DNA of 64,000 bases from NCBI GenBank assembly GCA_964019415.1, contig OZ025873.1:2374982-2438981 (forward strand). The letters run 5' to 3'. Made by a program: the position numbers and the translations under genes. Position 1 is the stretch's first letter, and every line of letters begins with the position of its first letter. This DNA comes from Ianthella basta (lineage: Eukaryota; Porifera; Demospongiae; Verongiida; Ianthellidae). Of the stretch, positions 51,760-64,000 are shown in pieces. A model generated the notes under the pieces. It did no database searches. It was not told the DNA's origin and saw only the letters and a list, made by a program, of their open reading frames with translations.

Positions 51760-51927
51760 TTAGCACTTGTAACCTAAAATCTGCGATGCGCCGTAGAACA
51801 GGCCCTTCACCGTCATGTTATAGACACCTTGGGCTTTCATACAAGGTATAGCACGATAGCGTGAAAACTGGCAGAAGAGCGCTAGGAGAAGAATAAAGGA
51901 TGCCAGGGTCGGCTGGAATTTCGTCAT
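51760..51927 (-). CDS. Small secreted-looking peptide ORF, right arm of inverted-repeat element
   Basis: Mirror copy of the ORF at 50851-51018, pointing towards it (convergent). It also has 55 codons; the only residue difference I see is at position 2 (MTKF instead of MAKF). The signal-like hydrophobic stretch and both mature-region Cys are conserved. The nucleotide match extends through the flanks from about 51745 to 52008, so arm identity alone could explain conservation. About 740 bp of unrelated sequence separates the two ORFs. Confidence 0.42.
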   Translation of the reverse strand: MTKFQPTLASFILLLALFCQFSRYRAIPCMKAQGVYNMTVKGLFYGASQILGYKC

Positions 51928-52144
51928 TGTAGTAGTAAAAACTACGCTTTAAAGGCTAGGGCTCACTGGAAACCTGTCGTTTCTGCTGCGTTCCGACGTT
52001 AATCCTGCATTTATCCAGTTTTCGTGGAGAAAAAGGAAGCTGAAGTTGTGTCTTCTTGGATGGATAGGATCCCAGTTCCAATTCCCAATTGGCAGCTATA
52101 AATCTAAGTTGCCACTGCGAAACAGCCGTGAGCTAGTCTCACCC

Positions 52145-52230
52145 TAGTCTCGTTCCCAGCCCACCACTTCCGCTAACAAAATGGCCGCGGAAATTTTGTT
52201 AGCGGAAGTGGTGGGCTGGGAACGAGACTA
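52145..52230. mobile_element. Foldback MITE, TAGTCT family, 9-bp target duplication
   Basis: An almost perfect 86-bp palindrome beginning TAGTCTCGTTCCCAGCCC and ending with its complement. It is flanked by GTCTCACCC (52136-52144) and GTCTCGCCC (52231-52239), a 9-bp duplication with one mismatch. It shares end and internal motifs (TAGTCT, CCCA, CCACTTCC) with the element at 10608-10720. Nine-bp duplications are typical of Mutator-like (MULE) transposons. Confidence 0.8.
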
Positions 52231-53760
52231 GTCTCGCCCCAGCCCCACTTCCGCAAAAATGGCTGCCGCCCGCGAAAACACAAGGGGGATGCCCTAACTC
52301 CTGGGCATTGCATGGAGACCTCTCAGAAGAAACGGCATCATTAACCCACCGGAGATCGATACGTTATGCTGTAAAATGTTTATGGTGATAGTGCATGGGA
52401 CAATAGTCAGCATGCTATGTGTACAGGGAGTGCATTCTAACCTTGTAATAATTCAAATTGTAATAATGTGCATGAGTATCCGACAATGGGTTGAAACATG
52501 CAGGAGACGTACACAATAGTAAAAATTATTATACAGTTTAGTGAACATCAAGACAATGTTAAAGTACAAGCAAATGGGGTTGAATTTACTGAACACTGAA
52601 CTGAATGGCCGATTTACACGTCCACCACTCCTTTCTCGCTCTGTTCATAGGTGGGTGGCGGAGTCACCTTCAAGAATAGGTATGGGGCAACATGAAGAAA
52701 GTGACCATACACTGCAAATGCACACACTAGTTGTTCTACCAATCAGTACCACTGCATGGCTGTCACTAATGCTCTTGCCTATTCTCACAATCCTCCTTGG
52801 TGGTCCCTTACAATAAAAGTAGCCCAATCTACTTATGTAACATGTTAGAATCATATTCAGCAGCTGCTCATCCTTTGGGTCTGTCACTTGCAGCTGCTGT
52901 CGTACAACAGCTGTTGTATATTGATATTAAGATGGAAAGGGGAGTTCTTAGATGATCAGTTTTGTGCTGTTATTGAGATGATTTGCTCTGCATGCTCTCA
53001 ATTCCCTCTTTGAATACATTGGCACCTGCTGTGAGTTGTGCAACTACATGGGTGATGGAGCAATTGCAAATAGTAAATTAAAATTGTATGTTGAATTGTG
53101 TGATAGCAAGCAAGAGCAAAATTTAAAACTGTAAGATACAAGGAGAGTACAAAGTTAACCTTTAAATTGGTAGTCACGCAGCACATCATGCAAAGCTATA
53201 GTCATCTCTCTCGTGTCAGATGGTGGATCATTCTATATTCTGTGCATGAACATCTCAAATTCTATACTCTGAATGGATATGAGGGATGGAAGCTCCCTTG
53301 GTAGAGGAAATATGTGTTACATTTTGGTGTCAGTATATACAAACTTTTTAATTAGTAGCAGTATAGATACAGCATATCATGCAAAGTTACTCATTTCCCT
53401 CGTGCCAGATGGCGAATCGTTCTAAATCTTTGTATGAAGCTGCCTTGAAATGTGAACATCTCAATTTCCATACTCTGAATGGAGACAAGGGATGGAAGCT
53501 CCCTTGGTAGAGGAAATTTGTGTTACATTTTGGTGTGTGATAAAGGAAAGAGGCCGATCAGAGAGATACAAGGGGGTTAGACCTGACGGGTCTCTAAAGA
53601 CCATCTTATGTTTGCTTGTCTACCCCTGGAAATTAATGTTGGCCTTCCAAGCTCTTGCCATACTAATGTGGGTTGCTGATTCATGAGACACTCATTTTGA
53701 AAGCAATCTAATGTTCCTGATCAATGCTACAGCTTTGCATGAGCTGTGTTCACATTGCAG

Positions 53761-53879
53761 AAATTTAATGAATTCGAACATTTCAGCTCATAAGCTTTCA
53801 TCAGCCAGTAATCTTCAGTTTATCAGCTTATGAAGGCCTACCTGGCTGAAAATGGCTGAAACATTCTAATTCATTGAAG
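53761..53879. repeat. Foldback 3' of remnant F
   Basis: Same family as 5398; arms slightly more diverged (CATAAGCTTTCATCAGC). Confidence 0.65.
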
Positions 53880-54649
53880 CTCTGCTTTGTGCTTCCAACT
53901 TGAAAGCTAAACTGTTGATCAGTGACTGTATACTTATATGGATTTTACATTGAGTCTCTTTGCTACCCTAATCTAATCTATTCATGGATATGATAGCTGG
54001 TTTGAGAAGTAATATCCATTAACGTAAACAAGTTGACTCATCTGCTATTGATTGATGTGGTTCTACATCCAGCACACATCATATGGAAGGATACAGTCCA
54101 GCTTGAAGGCAAAACCATCGATCAGTGACTGCAATTTTATGACTTACACAAAGAGTCTCTTTGCTACCCTATATAGTAGTTGTAATTTGAGAAGTGATTT
54201 CTAATGACTTGAACAATTTGACTCATCTGTTACCGACTTATCCCTGATTTAGTTCTATACATCAGACATGCACATTAGAAAGGCTACAACAGTCATATGC
54301 ACTTAATAACATGTAATGTGCACTTATTCATGTTGCTATAATGTAAATACTACAAATGGGGAAGTCTTGCAAATGTGCATGCACAAGGCAAACTGAGTTC
54401 ACACAAGTCAATTGTTAATTATTCATATGTACTCTAGATCACTTGTTGTGTTGGTTGTGTTGGAAGGGTGGTTAGCTGTGAGTGCAGGACTGGGTCCAGT
54501 CAACTGTGTGGAATGCCTTGGATAGATTCATGTAGAACATAAGCTGGGTTATCTGTCATGGTGACATCTTCATCAGAACTCATATACTGAATCCCATAGC
54601 CATGCAGAGGGAGAAACAGACATACCAGACACAAGAGTGACAAAGGCTG

Positions 54650-54722
54650 TTGGCACACATGCACACACGTACACATGTGTGCACACATACACACACACAC
54701 CACTTCTTCTTCTTCTTCTTCT
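54650..54722. repeat. CA-rich and (CTT)n tract at the F deletion junction
   Basis: CACACATGCACACACGTACA-type repeats equivalent to intron 18 of the other copies, followed by CTTCTTCTTCTTCTT. Then ~135 bp of DNA not found elsewhere in the window before the second CA tract. Confidence 0.85.
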
Positions 54723-54858
54723 TCTTCTGTACTCATTGTCCCCACTGGGATGCAGGGCAGGCCCCAGGCCTAGGCTGGGACCTGTCTTAGTAGCTGAAGA
54801 GGTCTTTAACGTAGGTGAGGTGGCTGGCCTCACGTATAGGACTACCTTAGGCCGGGTC

Positions 54859-54962
<104 letters not shown>

Positions 54963-55276
54963 GGCAGTCTTCCAGACATTGGTCTCCTGCAGCCACCCTC
55001 CCATCTGGGTTGACCACAAACTGCCGCAAGTTGATGTCATAATAGCATTTTGGAGGACATGAGTCCACACATGTGCCATCATTGTTATTGAATCGTTCAC
55101 AGGCCTAGCAGGAAAGGAGAGGAGAATGAGGTTACTTGCAGTCTCAGCAGGAAAGGCTCAAGGACACTTCAAGATGATGTGAAGCAACCCTTGTGGCTGG
55201 ATGCAAATGTGAATGGTCAACTGTGACTAAATAAACCTCACTGTGATAGCCAGGAACAAAACATTTTGACAGCTGT

Positions 55277-57049
55277 CACTGCACCAACTGCCTTACTTAC
55301 CCGAGTTATAAAAGATCTTGTTAACTTGCAATAACAGCTTACTTAACATGGTTTAACAGAGTTGTAAGTTAACAGACTTACTCAACACTGTTAACCCAAG
55401 TGATGAATGTATGATCATATTCATAATATCAACATTGATATTCATTGTGCCCTATACAAACTGTACGAATGTACTGTAGGCCTTAATTCCAATACATAAT
55501 GAAGCTAGGAACACAATATGTTTTGAAAATCACTTCAGCCTGGATCATGATGAAGGACTGTCCATCGCTCCTATATCTTGGCTTGCATGCTGCAAGATAA
55601 ATAAACACTTCGCTTTGCACATACCCCCAGGCATCAACCAAATAGTGGACATTCAGCTGCATGCCTATATGTACACTATGCATGCATGTAGACTTCAGGA
55701 ATGTGTACATGTGTGCTTCTGTGTGTGCATACATACTCAAATCATGTACATTGCTGACGTCTGCATGGTACAGAATGAGTAGAAGAACTAGTACTAGAAT
55801 GCAAAACTAGAATGCAGCAGTCACTACACGCATGTTGATAGTACTGTTCTAGCTATGGTGTACGTGAGGCATGCAAGCCATTTACAGGCATGAGAACAGA
55901 ATGGAGGGCATTTTGTGTACAGTAAGCTGATAGTGAAAGGCATGACAGTGGATGAAGCCCACTTATACTTTGCAGTGGTTGTAAGGTAGCTATATTGCTT
56001 CTCAGGTATATATGCAGCCATAGTTGTACTGCATTTGCAGGTCCTTACACGCAGTATGATGATGTATGTATATCCGTGCTGCTTGGGCAATACTTGCACA
56101 ACACTGATCGAGGCCAAAATGAGCCCAGGGGGACAAGAGGCATGCAGGTTATTGGCACAGCGATTGATGATTGCAAGTTATTTGGCTGTTTGGCTGCTTT
56201 ACTGCTCTCACTGCTGCACTGGAGCACTAAATGCTAAGGTCAAAGGCGCTTTTATTACCACAAGCCACAGCAAGTATGCACACGGACGCTACATGTTAAC
56301 TTGCCAGGCCAGCTTCCAAGCTAGCTAGGCTACATAGCTATATACGTACCCACTAGGGCTGTTCACCAATATAAAAGTACAAGGCTATTTAAAAGTGCAT
56401 TGTAACTTGCACTGTATCTACTAGTTCTCCATGTGTCAGCTTCTTAACTTAATTCTCTCTGCACTGTGTACGGGCATTCGCCAGCTTCTAGCATTTCTAA
56501 AGTATGCCTTAGTATAGTATACATAGTACATGGCATGAGGAGGCAGGCATGAGAAGAGAATGAAGGGCATTTTGTGAACAGGGAACTGATAGTGAAAAGG
56601 TATGACTGGTACAGCAGATACAGCCCACTTACTTTGGAATGTTTGGAAGGTAGCTATTGCTACTCAGGGGTTATTTCAAGCACAATGATTAAGGGCAGCA
56701 AAGAACATCTGAAACCCATAGATAGTCTTCTCTAAACGTATACTGACCTGCATGCAAGGACCTGCACATGCAGTACAACTATGGCTGCATATATACCTGA
56801 GAAGCAATATAGCTACCTTACAACCATTCCAAAGTAAGTGGGCTCCATCCATTGTATAGGGCACCATGAATATCAATGTTGATATTATGAATATGATTAT
56901 ACACTAATTACTTGGGTTAACAGTGTTGAGTAAGTCTGTTAACTTACAACTTACAACTCTGTTAATTAATGTTAACCCATGTTAAGTAAGCTGTTATTGC
57001 AAGTTAACAAGATCTTTCACAACTCTGGTAACTAACACAGTTGGTGCTG
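55277..57049. mobile_element. 1.8 kb foldback DNA element inside receptor remnant F
   Basis: Long terminal inverted repeats of ~190 bp: the left starts CACTGCACCAACTG and both arms contain AGATCTTGTTAACTTGCAAT with GTTAACCC/GGGTTAAC blocks and ATCAACATTGATATTCA. The interior holds further repeats: ~55885-56050 recurs directly at ~56540-56660 and inverted at ~56730-56850. No transposase seen. Its target in other copies is ACAGCTGT/ACAGTTGTCATC in intron 4. A non-autonomous foldback family is likely. Confidence 0.8.
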
Positions 57050-57189
57050 TTCAGTTGTCATCACCAGTGGGTACGTTTCCTGGATTGGCTATAGTGGGTT
57101 ACAGTCACAGCATACTGTGAAAAACAGAAAAATTGTCATCTCCACCCCTCACTTCTCACTCACCACACAGTGACTCTCAACATACAATA

Positions 57190-57932
57190 ATTACACACCG
57201 ACCCTTGACTGTAATCACAGCTTACACTATTACAATGCGGTAATATTTTTGATGTATGATACTGTGCAACATAATACTAATTACATCAATCCTGATTCAG
57301 AATCAGGAGGTAGACTAACCATTTACAGAACCATTATAGGTATTCCAACTACAGAGACATGTAATTAATGTTAAATCAGTTGGGGGTAAATAGTGATGGC
57401 TGGCCTCAGGATGGTGTGTCTACCACTGGCTCTGGAAACTGCATGGTCTTTACACTAGTACCCCAAACCAACAGATGGTGTGCCAGACGTGTGACTGGGG
57501 GAGGTGGAGGACCAAGCACACTTTTAATGCATATATTTAGTTTTCCAAGACTCAAGACAACAGCTTTTTGCAACTCAGTGACAAACATTTTTTTACCAAC
57601 AATCGTTAGAAGATAAAGAGAAGTTTATATTCTATGCAATTACAACACATATATTGCAAACCTATATACTCATCATATAAGCTGTATTCACGCGGACAAT
57701 CCCTTTACTTCAGATAGCACACCATACAAGCAACACTTATCCTCAAGGTCATATATATATATGTTCATGTCCATCACTCAGTACTCTTATTATTTAATTA
57801 TTTATTTCCCTTCTATCCCACTTCCTGACTGCCTCACATAGTCCTTATACTCAGTTTCTTGTGATCAGTAAGCCTCTGTTTGGCCAAGCAGCTACTGCTG
57901 TCGGTCACTTTAATAATAATATTAATATACAC
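57190..57932. other. Intron 3 segment of F matching copy D
   Basis: Counterpart of 36301-36962, adjoining the exon 3 side CA tract. At its other end it abuts the 15-bp stub of exon 4, placing a deletion breakpoint at ~57179-57190. Confidence 0.7.
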
Positions 57933-59046
57933 ACACACAATGCACACACAACAGCTATCACGACAAGCACAACTCACATGTCTGGCATGTTGTGTCATTG
58001 CCAGGAGTCCAGCAGTGTCCACTGGCACAACCACTGCACTCACCTACAGTACAGGAAATCTCCATACAAGACAGCTATACAACATGACCCCCATGACAAC
58101 ACATATGCACACTCACGGTTTGCACTGGGACAACGCATGTTCAACTCATCAGCAAAGTTCAAGTCTTCATCATTGGGCAGCAAGCGCACCTCGCCTGCCT
58201 CAAGAATGTCATTCCAGTTCACAGTGTAGTAACCACACCATGTTGTGTTGCTAAGCTGCACATTGCCATTGCTAATCTCAACCAGCTGTGGAAGGACAAA
58301 CTCATCCACTGTTGAGTTCTCCAGAGTGAGGGCAGCCCTGCCCGATGCAATGCCATTGCCTCGAATGAGGACTAACCGCGGTAGTGTCAACCTATCAATT
58401 GGTGGCACATTGAAGAATGCCACACTACCTCCAACCTCCTCCACATGATAGAAAAAAGTGAAATTATCTTCAGAAGCTAACACTATCTGCTTGGACGAGA
58501 GGAAATCGGACGTTGATGCTGCCTCCAATTCGCTTGCTTCCACAGAAAGTATATCTGTTACGTATATGTTTGTATGTATCTCTGAGATCATTCAGTATAC
58601 TTTGCACGGTGTCTCCTGTAGGAAACGTGTTCACTTCATGTCCGGGACAATATTCTGTGAGAGGCGAAGCACACAAGTGAACATGGCTTCACAGGAACTT
58701 GAAGCTATAGACAGCACGTGGGAGCAAGGGCAGAGCCGTACGGCGTTCCACTTGTGCAGGTAGCCAGAAAAGCATGATTCCATAAAGGGTTTCCGACACG
58801 AACCACTTCACGTTGCACAGTTTCAGTTTCAGGAGTTCCTCATGCTGTACACAGCATATAACATCAGGCTAAGCTATGTCCAGGGTAGCTATGTGCTTCT
58901 GTAAACAGATCTTGTAGGATTCATAGTAAAGTCTTGTCTTTGTGTGTATGAAATGCCTTTCTTCATGTATCAGAATGAATGAGAACAACAGTGTAAATAC
59001 TGGTGTCAGTGTGAATGTCACAGTAAATTAGTCTAATGGTGTGATT

Positions 59047-59211
59047 TAGCCTTGCTAAGCCAGGCCTATTTTATATGGGGGAAATAGTCCTAGCAGGTGA
59101 TGCAATGGCCTTTCTGCAATCTGATTGGGTTGCACTGTGGGCTGCAACAGGAGCAACTCAATGTACCAGGCCTATTTCCCCATATAACATAGGCCTGGCT
59201 TAGTGAAGCTA
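59047..59211. mobile_element. MITE with TAGCCTTGCTAAGCCAGG ends, copy 3
   Basis: Full-length relative of 3550-3727, with ~30-bp terminal inverted repeats and GGGGGAAATAG in place of the long G run. Lies in the 5' flank of receptor remnant F, at the same relative place as in A, so it predates the split of these copies. Confidence 0.75.
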
Positions 59212-60000
59212 TAGGTGTGACTGATCACACCCTTGGAGTGAGCACTGATTGGTGAGACAGTCACACCATATTGTAACAGTGATGGCAATAATACTGCGCA
59301 GTGCACAAAGTCATGCCAAACATTATTCAACATACTCAACATGTGTACCTTGGCTCTTAACACAAGGGGGATGCCCCTAACTCCTGCAGGACATTGCATG
59401 GAGACATCTCTCAGACGAAACGGCATCATTAACCCAACAGAGATTAATACATACGCTATAAAGTGTTGTGGTGACAGTGCATGGGACAATAGTCAGCATG
59501 CTATGTGTGCAGGGGGTGCATTCTAACCTTGTAATAATTCAAAATGTAATTATGTGCATGAATATCCGACAATGGGTTGAAACATGCAGGAAACATACAC
59601 AATAGTAAAAGGTTACAGTGAACACCAACAAGAGTGGACAATGTTAAAGTACAAGTACATGGGTATGAATTCACTGACACACTGAACTGAGTGACTGATT
59701 TACATTGCCACCACTCCTTTCTTCTCCTTCCTGTTCGTAGGTGGCCATGGACGGCAGAGTCACCTTCAAAAATAGGTATGGGATGACATGTTGGAAGTGA
59801 CCATGCATACACTGCAAATGCACACACTAGTTGTTGTTCTACCAACCAGTACCACTGCATGGCTGTCACTAATGCTCGTGCCCATTCTTATAATCCTCCT
59901 TGGTGGTGCCTTACAATAAAATAGCACTATCTACTTATGCAGCATGTTAGAATCATATTCAGCAGCTGCTCATCTGTTGGGTCACTTGCAGTTGCAGTCG

Positions 60001-60276
60001 GGGTGCTGGTGGTCTGGAGCTGAAGCACACGATTCAAGAGCCGTGATTATGGGATGTTTCCGGTTCAGCTCAAGCCCAGGCCATGGCAGAGAAGTTTTCA
60101 GTGACAGCACCCCCTGACAACAAACAGCCCCACTGAACGAATAACAAACTGATTTACTATATGCGTGTCTGTGTTGTTTGTACTATATATGTGTTGTGGG
60201 TGCCTGGAAGAGTAGCCTTCTGGCTAAAGGTTCCCCACATTAAATAAGATCAATAATAAAAAATAATAATAATAAA
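60001..60276 (+). mobile_element. SINE-like insertion with A-rich tail
   Basis: ~276 bp starting GGGTGCTGGTGGTCTGGAG and ending in an AATAATAATAATAAAG tail. It interrupts spacer sequence that runs straight from CACTTGCAGTTG to TACAACAGCTGTTG in other copies. GATTCAAGAGCC resembles a degenerate RNA polymerase III B box. A related copy lies at ~28629-28890. Non-autonomous retroposon is the best reading; tRNA ancestry is not shown. Confidence 0.55.
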
Positions 60277-60960
60277 GTTTGTACAACAGCTGTTGTATAT
60301 TGAGATGGAAAGAGGAGTACTTAGATGATCAGTTTTGTGCTGTTAATGACATGATTTGCTCTGCACACCTGCTCTCAATTCTTCTTTGAAGACATTAGTA
60401 CCTGTTATTGAGTTGACTGCTGTAAGTTGTGCAACTACATTGGGTGTATGATGGAGCAATTGCAAATAGTAAAACTGTATGTTGGATTGTGTGATAGCAA
60501 GAAAGAGGAAATACTGTAAGATATGAGAGTATATACAAACCTTTAAATTGCTAGCAGTATAGATACAGCATTTCATGCAAAGCTACTCATCTTCCTCGTG
60601 CCAGATGGCAAATCGTTCTAAATTTTTGTATGAAGCTGCTTTGAAATGTGAACATCTCAATTTCCATAGTCTGAATGGAGACAAGGGATGGAAGCTTTCT
60701 TGGTAGAGGAAATTTGTGTTACATTTTGGTGTGTGATAAAGGAAAGAAGAGGTTGATCAGAGAGGTAGAAGGGGGTTAGACCTGATGGGTATCTAAAGAC
60801 CATCTTCTGTTTGCTTGTCTACCCCTGGAATTAATGTGTGCTTTCCAAGCTCTTGCCATATTTATGTGGTTGCTGATTCATGAGACACTCATTTTGGAAG
60901 CAATCTAATGTTCCTGATCAATGCTACAGCTTTGCATGAGCTGTGTTCACATTGCAGAAC

Positions 60961-61077
60961 TTTAATGAATTCGAACATTTCAGCCTCATAGGCTTTCATC
61001 AGCTGATAACCTTCAGTTTATCAGCTGATGAAGGCCTACCTGGCTGAAAATGGCTGAAATGTCCTAATTCATTGAAG
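60961..61077. repeat. Foldback 3' of copy G
   Basis: Same family as 5398; the inner loop is itself palindromic (CATCAGCTGATAACC). Confidence 0.65.
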
Positions 61078-61415
61078 TTCTGCTATGTTCTTCCAACTTG
61101 AAACCTAAACCATTGATCAGTGACTGTATACACATGAGTCTCTGTACTATCCAAATCTACTGCATTCAAGGATATATAGTATTTAACAGTTGGTTTGAAA
61201 TGTTATCTGAATTTACGTGAACAATTTGACTCATCTGCTACTGACTTATCCCTGATTTGGTTCTACATCAGACATGCACATTAGAAAGGCTACACAGTCA
61301 TATGCACTTAATAAAATGTAATGTGCAATTATTTATGTTATTAATACTGCAAATGGGGAAGTCTTGCAAATGTGCACGATGCAAACTGAGTTCACACAAG
61401 TCAATTGTTAATTAT

Positions 61416-63977
<2,562 letters not shown>

Positions 63978-64000
63978 CTGGAGGAGAAGAACAGCGTTGG

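Larger units (their letters stand above)
50633..52135. mobile_element. ~1.5 kb inverted-repeat element carrying two convergent small ORFs
   Basis: Ends share a 17-bp inverted repeat, TAGCTCACGGCTGTTTC at the left and its complement at the right. Inside, arms of about 264 bp (50770-51033 and 51745-52008) are nearly identical and contain the two 55-codon ORFs. Between the end repeats and the arms, ~130 bp differs on each side. The 0.7 kb centre has no recognisable protein; one 113-codon plus-strand ORF (51153-51494) matches nothing I know. No transposase is visible. It interrupts the spacer 5' of copy E, and nothing like it is in the other spacers. It could be a non-autonomous DNA element or a host inverted duplication. 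Confidence 0.6.
49776..54499. other. Spacer between copy E and remnant F
   Basis: Longest spacer. Deleted MITE (50165), a palindromic GGGAACAATGAAATTGTTCCC-like stretch near 50560, the 1.5 kb element with small ORFs (50633), the MITE at 52145, then common spacer blocks partly duplicated in tandem (the GATGGAAGCTCCCTTGGTAG block occurs at ~53286 and ~53490) and the foldback at 53761. Confidence 0.65.
58655..61415. other. Spacer between remnant F and copy G
   Basis: No gene seen. Residual 5' flank of F, MITE (59047), common spacer blocks, SINE-like insertion (60001) and foldback (60961). Confidence 0.7.

Noticed and set aside
59501-59869. Minus-strand spacer ORF with a WSLPTCHPIPI motif, recurring at 16045-16260 and 52645-52887
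   Set aside because: It recurs because spacers are duplicated; reading frames differ by indels between copies and no domain is recognisable.

Overview
The window is animal genomic DNA, most likely from an early-branching metazoan such as a demosponge. The taxon is inferred from the gene type, the short introns and the many small foldback DNA elements; no marker gene fixes it. The dominant content is one tandem array of EGFR/ErbB-like receptor tyrosine kinase (RTK) genes, all on the minus strand, repeated about every 11-12 kb. I name the copies A to G from left to right. A (1-3114) is the 5' part of a gene leaving the left edge. B (5858-14571), C (17569-25558), D (29313-37848) and E (41580-49775) are full length. 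F (54500-58654) is a gutted pseudogene. G (61416-63977) is the 3' part of a gene entering from the right edge.

I could rebuild a common 19-exon model with consistent codon phases in B, C, D and E (about 1331-1373 residues). Exon 1 is a signal peptide; exon 2 is receptor L domain 1; exons 3-5 and the start of 6 are the furin-like cysteine-rich region; exons 6-7 are L domain 2; exons 8-11 are the second cysteine-rich region; exon 12 is the transmembrane helix; exon 13 is juxtamembrane; exons 14-18 are the tyrosine kinase; exons 18-19 are a tyrosine-rich tail with an NPAY motif. Intron 1 has a GC-AG donor (AG|GCAAGT) in every copy that retains it. Most introns carry (CA/GT)n microsatellites at the same position in each paralogue, several of them starting at the splice donor itself.

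The array records its own history. C, D, the orphan 3' fragment D' and F share a one-base tail frameshift. C and D share a small insertion in intron 8. D and F share a ~0.7 kb intron 3 segment. E and G share a juxtamembrane variant. D has a GT to GG change at a kinase-exon donor and carries an inverted copy of exon 9 inside intron 6. F has lost its signal exon, most of exon 4, and exons 6-18 (L2, transmembrane segment and kinase), with the break lying between two intron microsatellites.

Intergenic spacers (2.4-4.7 kb) are themselves repeated. Each has a ~110 bp foldback about 340 bp 3' of a receptor stop codon, and scattered elements: two MITEs with 9-bp target duplications, a GGGYGTAGCCAGG-ended family, a hAT relic, a SINE-like insertion, a 1.8 kb foldback in F, and a 1 kb unidentified insertion downstream of E. 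The most novel object is a ~1.5 kb inverted-repeat element (50633-52135). Its two arms each carry an intact 55-codon ORF for a small secreted-looking peptide. No tRNA, rRNA, CRISPR array or recognisable retrovirus-like element was seen.
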